A DNA stretch of 64,000 bases from positions 6,140,501-6,204,500 of the forward strand of contig NZ_CP103300.1 of NCBI RefSeq assembly GCF_025562755.1, read 5' to 3'. A model generated the notes under the pieces. The model saw only the letters and a list, made by a program, of their open reading frames with translations, searched no databases and was not told where the DNA came from. The DNA is from Endozoicomonas euniceicola (GTDB lineage: Bacteria > Pseudomonadota > Gammaproteobacteria > Pseudomonadales > Endozoicomonadaceae). How positions within the stretch are numbered: the stretch's first letter is position 1; every line of letters starts with the position of its first letter. The position numbers were made by a program, and so were the translations under genes. This document shows, piece by piece, positions 25,770 to 33,494 of the stretch.

Positions 25770-26489
25770 ATGCAGGCGCAGTTCATTTCCGACCTGCACC
25801 TGACACCCGAACGCCCGGACATCGCCCGGGCGTTTTTGCGATTTATGGATGAACAGGCTCCGAAAGCTGACACCCTTTATATTCTTGGAGATTTTTTCGA
25901 GTACTGGGTGGGAGACGATGCCATGGAGCCTTTCCATCAAGAAATTGCAGATAAGCTCAGGCGCTACACCGACGCAGGTCATCACCTTTTCTTTATGCCC
26001 GGCAACCGTGATTTTGCGGTGGGGCGCTGCTTCCTGAAGCAAACCCGCGCCCAGTGGTTACAAGACCCCTGCACCATTGAACTAAACGGTGAGAAAGTCC
26101 TGCTGATGCACGGCGACCTGCTGTGTACCGATGATGAACACTATCAGAAATACCGTAAGCGTATTCGTCACCCCCTGGTTTTAGGCTTTCTTCGGCTCCT
26201 GCCCCTGAGTTACCGCAAGAAGCTCGCTGCCAGAATTCGCGCCAACAGCCAAAAGGCAAAGTCCGGCAAAAGCCTTGAAATCATGGATGTAAACCGTGAT
26301 GAAGTGGTCAGGGTCATGGAGCAATATGGGGTAAAAACCCTGATTCATGGTCATACCCATCGCCCCGATACTCACGCCGTAACATTATCTACCGGCACTG
26401 GACAACGCATTGTACTGGGCGACTGGGATAAATGTGGCTGGGTGCTACCTGGCGACAGCGGTTTACACCAGCAACGTTTCAGTCTTTGA
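25770..26489 (+). CDS. lpxH: UDP-2,3-diacylglucosamine diphosphatase
   Basis: A 239-aa peripheral-membrane metallophosphoesterase that hydrolyses UDP-2,3-diacylglucosamine to lipid X in lipid A synthesis. The calcineurin-like metal motifs are all visible: DLHLT, GDFFEYWVGDD, GNRD, HGD and HGHTHRP. The ATG directly follows the ppiB stop codon, so translation is probably coupled. Shows that the cell makes LPS by the standard Lpx route. Confidence 0.96.
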   Translation: MQAQFISDLHLTPERPDIARAFLRFMDEQAPKADTLYILGDFFEYWVGDDAMEPFHQEIADKLRRYTDAGHHLFFMPGNRDFAVGRCFLKQTRAQWLQDPCTIELNGEKVLLMHGDLLCTDDEHYQKYRKRIRHPLVLGFLRLLPLSYRKKLAARIRANSQKAKSGKSLEIMDVNRDEVVRVMEQYGVKTLIHGHTHRPDTHAVTLSTGTGQRIVLGDWDKCGWVLPGDSGLHQQRFSL

Positions 26490-26551
26490 TTTCCTGCCCC
26501 TACAGACGACTGAGCCGGTGGGGGCTAACTAAAAGTATTTGACAGTTGACG

Positions 26552-26953
26552 TTAGCTGGGAAGTCTGGACAGAATGAGCTTTAAGGTGTCTTTGATTTCT
26601 ACGTTATCAGCTTTCAGCTCAGAAACATCAGCCTTCAGTTCAGAAACATCAGCTTTTAGTTCAGAAACATCAGCCTTCAGCACAGAAACATCAGTCTCCA
26701 GCCTAGAAACATCAGTTTTCAATCCTGAGACATCAGTTTTCAATCCTGAGACATCAGCTTTCAATCCTGAGACATCAGCTTTCAATTCAGAAATTCCAGA
26801 GCTTTGCTGGTCTATTTTTTGCTCAAGGCGATCGACTTTCCGATCAATAACCTTAACGTCAGAGCGCGTCTCCCCAACCACTCTGACTATATCGGTTAAA
26901 GTATTGAGTTGATGATCAGACTCGCTGTTCGATGCTTTAGCTGTTGCGCTCAT
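26552..26953 (-). CDS. Heptad-repeat coiled-coil protein
   Basis: 133 aa, start at 26953. Residues 17-40 carry a polar helix (VGETRSDVKVIDRKVD) and residues about 50-115 are nine to ten near-perfect 7-residue repeats of the type L-K-A-D-V-S-E/G, with Leu and Val at a/d positions, predicting a long parallel coiled coil. The DNA shows matching 21-bp repeats, so the length may vary between strains. No catalytic motif. Function unknown; it could be an oligomerisation or spacer protein. Confidence 0.65.
   Translation of the reverse strand: MSATAKASNSESDHQLNTLTDIVRVVGETRSDVKVIDRKVDRLEQKIDQQSSGISELKADVSGLKADVSGLKTDVSGLKTDVSRLETDVSVLKADVSELKADVSELKADVSELKADNVEIKDTLKLILSRLPS
26600..26800. repeat. 21-bp intragenic tandem repeats
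   Basis: Repeats of the type GAAACATCAGYYTTCAGYYC underlie the coiled coil. The period is exactly 21 bp, so gain or loss of units keeps the frame. Confidence 0.8.
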
Positions 26954-27037
26954 GCTGTACTCCCGCAGACTTAGGGTTTACAGAATAGCAGAAACTGATG
27001 AAACAATACTCAACCAACTATTTATTTAACCTTTTAT

Positions 27038-27784
27038 TTAATCAGGCCTGCCACTGTGAAAACGAAACTGCTGGTCGCCAGACTCAACAGCCTTACGGTC
27101 AATAGCAGCAAACACCGCAATCCGGTCTGAGATATCCGTTTGAGCAATGCTTTCAGCCAGCGTCAGGTAATCCATAAAATGTCGCCCCTCCGACAGCAGC
27201 AGGGAGCGGTAAAATTTTGCCAGCTCATCATCCACATGAAAGGCCAGCTTGTGAAAACGCTCGCAGGAGCGGGCTTCAACAAACGCTCCACAAACCAGAA
27301 TATCCACCAGTTGCCCCGGCTCGCGCTTACGCACCTGCTCACGCATCAGTCCGTGGTAGCGTGAGGCTGAAACCTGCCGGTAACGAATATTCCGCTTTTT
27401 CATCAACTTCATTACCTGCTCAAAATGCAGTAACTCTTCCCTCGCCAGCCGGGACATTTTATGCAGCAGGTCTTCATGATGAATATACCGGAACATTTGG
27501 TTCAGCGCGGTGGACGCTGCTTTTTTCTCATTATCGTTTTTTTTACCGCTACAGCGGTCACCTGCCTGAACCCTTTGATCTACATGGTCTCCACCCATAA
27601 CACCACTCAGGCCATATCTCCTCATCATGCTCATTGCCGACTGAGCAGCCTTGAATTCATTATTGAGATGATCAATGAGCAATATTTCCTGATTTTCAGG
27701 CTTGATGGCTTCCTCTACCCAGGCATCAGGTGTACGGCAAGGCAGGAAATCAAGGGCAGGGGTTATATCGATAGTTCTTGGCAT
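27038..27784 (-). CDS. miaE: tRNA-(ms2io6A37) hydroxylase MiaE
   Basis: A 248-aa non-heme diiron monooxygenase that hydroxylates the isopentenyl group of ms2i6A37 in tRNA. Family features: the metal-ligand helix LLIDHLNNEFKAA, REELLHFEQV (E..H ligands), VSASRYHGLM, GAFVEARSCERF, LLLSEGRHF (E..H ligands), and the C-terminal FRFHSG. An insertion between the first two helices holds a second NE-KKAASTAL-like helix and is similar in place to the longer enterobacterial form. Requires MiaA/MiaB upstream in the pathway, which are not in this window. Confidence 0.9.
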   Translation of the reverse strand: MPRTIDITPALDFLPCRTPDAWVEEAIKPENQEILLIDHLNNEFKAAQSAMSMMRRYGLSGVMGGDHVDQRVQAGDRCSGKKNDNEKKAASTALNQMFRYIHHEDLLHKMSRLAREELLHFEQVMKLMKKRNIRYRQVSASRYHGLMREQVRKREPGQLVDILVCGAFVEARSCERFHKLAFHVDDELAKFYRSLLLSEGRHFMDYLTLAESIAQTDISDRIAVFAAIDRKAVESGDQQFRFHSGRPD

Positions 27785-28170
27785 TGTGACTCCTCCGTAG
27801 AATCACATTCTACACCAGCCTTATCAATCATACGCCTACTACCTTCAGAACCACTCGACCCGGGCAGTGCATCCGGGAGTGTTAACATTATTTTCCAGAC
27901 TGAGTCGCCAGTTATATTTTCTACAAATACCATTTACTGTCAGAAGTCCCTGACCAAAACCCTGTGGCTTTGCCAAGTCTGCATTCAGCCCTGAACCCGG
28001 TCAATAAAGCATCGCAATACGCCGTAGTCGCAGCATTGATGAAATGAACCATCATGACATTTTTAGAAACTGTTTCTTTAAAAAAATATTTATTATCATT
28101 GGCAACTGCCCATATGGAATCAAATAACTCTTAATTCATAGGGTTTGCTGCATAAGTGAAGGAGGATCTT
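27785..28170. other. miaE/RND operon intergenic region
   Basis: 386 bp of divergent promoter region with no credible gene. It contains a 13-bp palindrome at 28065-28077. Confidence 0.4.
28065..28077. promoter_or_regulatory. Possible operator palindrome upstream of RND operon
   Basis: AGAAACTGTTTCT is a perfect 6-bp inverted repeat with one central base, about 95 bp upstream of the adaptor gene and close to an A/T-rich tract. It resembles a dimeric repressor site, but no regulator gene is adjacent. Confidence 0.3.
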
Positions 28171-28950
28171 ATGTACCGATTATCTTTAATACTGTTGCTA
28201 TTAAGTCAGTGTTTACATCTTTCTGCCAGTGAGGAACTAAGCCTTTTGGGCAGTTTAAAGAGTCACGACTCACTGACCGTTGTTTCAGAAATTGATGGTG
28301 TTATTACCAGTCTCGGTTATGACCGGGGTGAGCAGGTCTCTGAAAGTAAATCATTAGTTCAGATCGACAGTGAAGATTACCTGTTAATGCTGGCAAAGGC
28401 CAAAGCCAGCCTGGCTTTGAGCAAGGCCGACATGAAAGCCAAACGAGCCCGGGTCGAGCGATACCGGAAACTGAAAGCTAAAAACAGCCTTTCACAGGAG
28501 CAGTTAGACAACGCTGAAGCTGAATTTCAGATCAGTGCCTTCACTGTTGATCTGCAAGAACTGGCCTTCGAGGACGCACAGCTCGATCTGCAAAGAACCA
28601 TCATCATGCCTGTAGCTGATTACTGGGTAACGGAAAAGCTGATCGAAAAAGGCGACTGGGTGCAAAAAGGACAAACATTATATCGCCTGGAAAATTTCAA
28701 TAAGCTTGAAGCTGTCGTTTATGTTACTGAAAACCACATCAACAGGATTCATCCCGGGCAATCTGTAACTATCTACGCAGAAGCTTTGCCCTCAAAGACA
28801 TTTACGGGTGAAATTCTGCGCGTAGGTATTAAGCCAGAGTCCAGCAAAAACAGTTACCCTATTGACATTATTGTTAACAACCGTGACGGCCTGTTACGCT
28901 CAGGTTTTACTGTGGATGCCCGCATCAATGTAAATATTGAGCAGGAGTAA
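28171..28950 (+). CDS. RND efflux periplasmic adaptor subunit
   Basis: 259 aa from ATG 28171, with GGAGGA at 28161-28166. A signal peptide (about residues 1-19) precedes a short HlyD/AcrA-type adaptor: half-lipoyl motifs around SEIDGVITSLGYDRGEQVS, a brief alpha-hairpin (about residues 75-145), the second lipoyl half near GDWVQKGQTLYRLEN, and a beta-barrel domain. It is much shorter than AcrA, so the hairpin is small. Six bases separate it from the pump gene, forming a two-gene operon; no outer-membrane channel gene is present. Confidence 0.85.
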   Translation: MYRLSLILLLLSQCLHLSASEELSLLGSLKSHDSLTVVSEIDGVITSLGYDRGEQVSESKSLVQIDSEDYLLMLAKAKASLALSKADMKAKRARVERYRKLKAKNSLSQEQLDNAEAEFQISAFTVDLQELAFEDAQLDLQRTIIMPVADYWVTEKLIEKGDWVQKGQTLYRLENFNKLEAVVYVTENHINRIHPGQSVTIYAEALPSKTFTGEILRVGIKPESSKNSYPIDIIVNNRDGLLRSGFTVDARINVNIEQE

Positions 28951-28956
28951 GCCACG

Positions 28957-31900
28957 ATGAAAGCTTTCCTGCGTTTTTTTGTTGAGCGGCGTTTTTTTGC
29001 CAGCATGGTACTGGCCATTACGTGTGTTATGGGCATTATTGCGCTGCTCAATATTACCCTTCAGGAATTGCCCGCTGCCAAGCAGGGCGAAACCGTCATT
29101 ATAACAGAGTACCCCGGTGTTTCTGCTGAAGAGATAGAACTGGAAATTACCAATCGAATTGAAAAGGAGCTAAAAACAGTCAAAGGCATTAGCTGGTATC
29201 AATCCATATCAGTAGACGGTCTCTCGGAAATTGAAATCCTTATTCGGGATGGAGAAGACATTGACCTGGTCAACCAGGATATCCGTGCAGCTGTGGACCG
29301 CGTGACCGATCTGCCTGCCAACCTGAAAAATGCTCCGTTAGTAGAGGCAGAAAACACAGCGACTTTTGAGTTTTTTATTTTTAGTATCAGTGGCGATATG
29401 CCTTATGCAGAGCTGAGAGAAGCAGCCCGGCAACTGGAGAAAAAACTGAGAGCGCTGGATGGTATTGGTAAAGTTGATACTGCCGGATACCTCCTCAGGG
29501 AATTTATCGTAGACCTGAACCCTGACCGTCTGAACAGTTACGGGATCAATCCTCAGACCGTGGTGGATGCCATTGCCAGACGAAACCAGTCCAGCAGTGG
29601 CGGAATTGTAGAGTCCTGGCTGGCGGAAAAAAACCTGCTGACCCTGACCCAGGTTCAATCTGCAGCGGAGCTTGAACAGAGCATTATTACCATGCTTCCC
29701 GGCGGCAGCCCCTTGCGACTGAAAGACATTGCCGAGGTAAGAGACGGCTTTGAGCGCCCCTCTGAAGCTTTTGTCGCCAATGGCGAGAAAGGTATAGGGT
29801 TTACCCTCTTTAAGACTGAGTCCGGCGACATCCTCAAAACCGTTGATGCCGTGAAAGCACTGTTGCGCCATGAAAGCGAGCGCACTGGCGGTAAGCTGAA
29901 GTTTTCAACCTCACTGAATCTGTCAGAAGAAATCAGTGACCGGTTCAGAGTCGTGCGTAACAACGGCCTGATCGGTGCCATTCTGGTGCTGGCTGTTTTG
30001 CTGATCACTATTCAACGTCGCCTGGCCCCGTGGATCACCACCTCACTGCCGGTTTGTGTCTTTGGTACGGTGAGCATGTTGCTGCTGTTTGGCTATTCCC
30101 TCGACAGTATCAGTATGTCGGCGATCCTGCTGGTGATTGGTATCATTGTTGATGACTCCATTGTTGTAGCAGAAAGTATCGACCAGAAATACCACCAGGG
30201 ACTGCCGCCTGTTGAAGCCGCCGTTGAAGGGTATTCTGAAGTTTTCCGCCCTGTTGTTACCAGCCTTCTGACTACACTGCTGGTCTTTGTACCCATGCTG
30301 TTTATGGGCGGTGATTTTGGTGCCACCTATGCCATCCTCCCAATCACCATTATGATGGCCCTGCTGGTCTCTATGCTTGATGTGACTTTGCTGTTACCTG
30401 CGCACCTGGCGCACGCCATGTCAGGTACAGAGTCGCGCCAGCAAAACCAGCAAAAACAGTGGTTTCTGATCATCAAAAATCGCTATCAACACATGCTGGG
30501 AAAAGTGATTGCTGCCCGCTACGCTGTTGTCCCGGTGGTTCTCATTGCCGGCATGTGTGTTTTATACCTGAGCCTGAGTCAGTTAAAGCTGGACTTTTTC
30601 CCCACCAGTGCAGCAAGGCTTCTTGAGTTAAGCATTGAAGTTCAGGATGGCACCTCTCTGGACAAAGTGACTCGTATCCAACAGCCTCTGCTGAAATTAC
30701 TGAAAGAAACCCCTGAGGTGCAACGCTATCACATCCGCCAGACTACACCTGAATCCACCGGACTGATTATTCTGACTCCCGCTGAAACTCGCTCCCAGTC
30801 TGCTGATGAAGTGGCAGGGATGCTGGAAGATGCAGCCCTGAGCATTCCCGGGGTCACTGATGCGGACATCAAGGTGGATGCCGGCGGCCCTCCCCCACCC
30901 GATCCTCTTGAGTTTCGGATATTTGGCTCTAATGATGCCAGTCGTCTACAAATGGCTCAGGATTTAAAACAATGGCTGGCAAAACAGTCTGGCGTAGTGG
31001 AGCTGGAAGTATCTGACGACAATCGTCGTCCACAGGCGAAAATTCTTCCAGACTATCAGTGGCTGGCCCGTTTGGGTTTGTCCGTTGAGGATATTAATCG
31101 CACTCTGAACCTGGCTTATGAAGGCGCTGAAGCGTCCACCAGCTGGGTGGGTGATGATGAAGTGAGCATTAAGGTATGGCTCGACTCAAAATGGCGTAAT
31201 GCCGACTATCTGCCCAACCTGGATATTCCTTCTGAAAACGGCGAAACAGTGCCTTTGAGAAGAGTCGCCAGGATAGAAACGGTTATGGCACCACGGGAGC
31301 TGAGCCATTGGAATGGTGATCGCAGTAGCCTGGTCGCCGGTGATATTGAAGAGGGTACTAATGACGACGACGATGACGTGGAATCCGGTAATGAAGCCAC
31401 TACCAGCCTGAAGGACAGTGATGCTATTCCAAACGCAGTAGAGATCTCAGAAAAGGCGATTGCCCATTTCAATCAGCTGGCTGCCCGATACCCGGGGGTC
31501 CGCCTGGAAGCCGGAGGAGAAGCTGAAATGACCAACTCGGCACTGCGCGGACTCACCAGCGCCATGCTAATGGCCATGGTGGGAATCTGGATGATTATTG
31601 CCTTGCTGTTCGGCTCATTGTTCCAGCCTTTGCTGGTCATCTTAATCATTCCTTTTGCAGTCGTTTCAGCCGCAACAGCATTACTACTGCATGGGCAGCC
31701 AATGTCATTCTTTGCCGCTGTGGGTATTTTGGGACTTTGCGGCGTAGTAGTGAATAATGCCCTGGTAATGGTGGATCGAATGAACCGGCAATATAAACAG
31801 GCAGCCCCTGAACTGGTGATTCATTCGATCATTGAAGCAGCAGGATCAAGGCTGCGCCCCATTTTACTGACCTCTGTTACTACTGTGGCAGGCTTGCTTC

Positions 31901-32070
31901 CTCTGGCTTATGGCCTGGGTGGCTCCGATGTTTATATGGGACCAATGGCCCTGACACTGGGCTATGGCATTCTGCTCACAGTACCAGTGATACTATTCCT
32001 GCTGCCCTGCTGCTATCTGATAGGACAGGATATTACAAAACTGCCTGAAAGGAATAAATCAGGTTCTTAG
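28957..32070 (+). CDS. RND-family efflux pump, inner-membrane permease
   Basis: 1,037 aa, the expected length for an AcrB/HAE-type proton antiporter. It has the N-terminal TM helix, two large periplasmic loops, 12 TM helices in two repeats, the paired aspartates of TM4 (GIIVDDSIVVAES) that relay protons, and the C-terminal RLRPILLTSVTTVAGLLPLA signature. An acidic insertion (DDDDD-type, around residue 805) lies in the second periplasmic part and is unusual. Substrate unknown. It pairs with the short adaptor just upstream. Confidence 0.93.
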   Translation: MKAFLRFFVERRFFASMVLAITCVMGIIALLNITLQELPAAKQGETVIITEYPGVSAEEIELEITNRIEKELKTVKGISWYQSISVDGLSEIEILIRDGEDIDLVNQDIRAAVDRVTDLPANLKNAPLVEAENTATFEFFIFSISGDMPYAELREAARQLEKKLRALDGIGKVDTAGYLLREFIVDLNPDRLNSYGINPQTVVDAIARRNQSSSGGIVESWLAEKNLLTLTQVQSAAELEQSIITMLPGGSPLRLKDIAEVRDGFERPSEAFVANGEKGIGFTLFKTESGDILKTVDAVKALLRHESERTGGKLKFSTSLNLSEEISDRFRVVRNNGLIGAILVLAVLLITIQRRLAPWITTSLPVCVFGTVSMLLLFGYSLDSISMSAILLVIGIIVDDSIVVAESIDQKYHQGLPPVEAAVEGYSEVFRPVVTSLLTTLLVFVPMLFMGGDFGATYAILPITIMMALLVSMLDVTLLLPAHLAHAMSGTESRQQNQQKQWFLIIKNRYQHMLGKVIAARYAVVPVVLIAGMCVLYLSLSQLKLDFFPTSAARLLELSIEVQDGTSLDKVTRIQQPLLKLLKETPEVQRYHIRQTTPESTGLIILTPAETRSQSADEVAGMLEDAALSIPGVTDADIKVDAGGPPPPDPLEFRIFGSNDASRLQMAQDLKQWLAKQSGVVELEVSDDNRRPQAKILPDYQWLARLGLSVEDINRTLNLAYEGAEASTSWVGDDEVSIKVWLDSKWRNADYLPNLDIPSENGETVPLRRVARIETVMAPRELSHWNGDRSSLVAGDIEEGTNDDDDDVESGNEATTSLKDSDAIPNAVEISEKAIAHFNQLAARYPGVRLEAGGEAEMTNSALRGLTSAMLMAMVGIWMIIALLFGSLFQPLLVILIIPFAVVSAATALLLHGQPMSFFAAVGILGLCGVVVNNALVMVDRMNRQYKQAAPELVIHSIIEAAGSRLRPILLTSVTTVAGLLPLAYGLGGSDVYMGPMALTLGYGILLTVPVILFLLPCCYLIGQDITKLPERNKSGS

Positions 32071-32079
32071 GCCGCTCCG

Positions 32080-32119
32080 GTGCTTCATCCGTTATGACAA
32101 CGGTTGAAGCACTCTTTTT
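32080..32119 (+). terminator. Terminator of the RND operon
   Basis: An 8-bp stem (32080-32087 with 32105-32112) that can extend inward, followed by TCTTTTT. Confidence 0.75.
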
Positions 32120-32570
32120 CCAGTACGGATTTTGAAACTGAGCTGCTCATGCCAAACAAAACTCCACGTTTTTTGCGATGATGAATCAACCAGACAAAAT
32201 CTGTTGTTTCAATCCGATTGCCCCCTTGGTTCGACGAAGGCCGCCATTTAAGCAACAGCTCCTGTGCTTCCCGAACGGCTTCTTCCGGCAATGGCTGTAC
32301 GCACTGGCAGACACAGGCTTCCGCTGCCGATTCTCCTCCACAGGAAAAATATGAGTGACATAAAGTATCGACAATATCGCGCCGGGAACCCTGTTCATAT
32401 TACAAACCGTTAAAACAACTCATTAATATTTCAGGGCGTCAGATGTAAACAAATAGAAACTGCTCCTCCTACTCCTAATCACAGACATATTAATTGACAC
32501 AGATCAGGTGTACCTCGTTTTTTATTAGGTAAGATCACTATTAAAAGAACATAAAATGGAGTGTAGAGCC
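32120..32570. other. Intergenic region before the stress-protein gene
   Basis: On the minus strand a frame of about 105 codons without an ATG (ending at 32085) contains a Cys-rich and Arg/Lys-rich peptide. It could be a decayed gene but I recognise nothing in it. The 150 bp before the usp gene are AT-rich and probably hold its promoter. Confidence 0.3.
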
Positions 32571-33431
32571 ATGCGAGGAGTTGCTAAAGTACTTGTTGTG
32601 ATTGATACACGCAAGAAAAAACAGATCGCCCTGAATCGTGCCGTTGAGATTACAAAGGCCACCAAATCAGAGCTTCATGTCCTGTCTGCCAACCCAAAAC
32701 CGTCGGAAACCTCCAGAGAAAAGCTTGAAGCACTGTCCAGCGAAATCCGGGATCAGGGCGTAAAGGTCTTCACCCAGGAAAAATGGTCAAACAGTCTGGT
32801 CGACACCGTTATTCATGTACGACAGATGGAACGTTGCCATCTGGTTGTTAAAGACTATAAGCCTGAAGGAGGCTTGCTCAGTGCGTTTTCTACCCCGAAC
32901 GACTGGAACCTACTGCGCCAGTGCCGGGTACCTGTTCTTCTGGTTCGCCATGATCGCAGTTATCAGAGTTCGCAGATGCTGGCGGCAGTCAATGGCGACC
33001 CTGATGACACACACCACCACCAGCTGAATCAAGCCATCCTGCAAAACGCCCGGCTCACCGCCGATGTTTATGGCGCCACCCTGCATCTGGCTACGGCCCA
33101 TCCAACCACAATGCTCGCCATCCAGGACCATGGCGATGGGGCGACGGATAAAGACCGTTACCTTAAACACTGTCAGGAGTACGCCCACAATTACGGCATC
33201 CAGCCCAAAGACATCCATGTCCGCCCCGGCCCGGCAGAATCCCTGATCCCGGAGCTTGGTCGTGAACTGCAAGCTGACCTGCTGATTATGGGCACCCAGG
33301 CCAGAACCGGCCTGCCTGCCGTTGCCCTGGGCAATACTGCAGAACAGCTGATTTCGGATATTGATACCGACCTGCTTGTTGTACAACCCAGGCACCACAT
33401 GATCCCACTGGAACGGGAACTGGAAAGATAG
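32571..33431 (+). CDS. Tandem universal stress protein (UspE-like)
   Basis: 286 aa from ATG 32571 (GGAG about 9 bases upstream; an in-frame ATG at 32556 is possible). It has two Usp alpha/beta domains: the first begins VLVVIDTRKKKQIALNRAV and ends VPVLLVRH; the second begins near residue 138 (MLAAVNGDPDD) and has the ATP-binding-type G-x2-G-x-n-G region as MGTQARTGLPAVALGNTAEQL. Two-domain Usp proteins such as UspE bind nucleotides or lipids and act in stress survival; the exact role here is inferred only. Confidence 0.85.
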   Translation: MRGVAKVLVVIDTRKKKQIALNRAVEITKATKSELHVLSANPKPSETSREKLEALSSEIRDQGVKVFTQEKWSNSLVDTVIHVRQMERCHLVVKDYKPEGGLLSAFSTPNDWNLLRQCRVPVLLVRHDRSYQSSQMLAAVNGDPDDTHHHQLNQAILQNARLTADVYGATLHLATAHPTTMLAIQDHGDGATDKDRYLKHCQEYAHNYGIQPKDIHVRPGPAESLIPELGRELQADLLIMGTQARTGLPAVALGNTAEQLISDIDTDLLVVQPRHHMIPLERELER

Positions 33432-33432
33432 C

Positions 33433-33468
33433 CCAGACAGGCCTCCCGACCTTTTCCGGGAGGTCTGG
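33433..33468 (+). terminator. Hairpin after the usp gene
   Basis: Stem 33442-33448 with 33457-33463 plus outer pairing of CCAGAC with GTCTGG. No good T-run follows on either strand, so it may work as a weak bidirectional terminator between convergent genes. Confidence 0.45.
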
Positions 33469-33494
33469 AATCCCACCAGGTCTTACCTCGTTAT

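Noticed and set aside
27540..27680. Insertion with a second NE-KKAA helix in MiaE
   Set aside because: At first it looked like an internal duplication, but enterobacterial MiaE has an insertion of similar size at the same place, so it is probably normal variation.
28087..28110. Fur box upstream of the first RND operon
   Set aside because: TATTATCATT resembles half of a Fur site, but the other half is missing.
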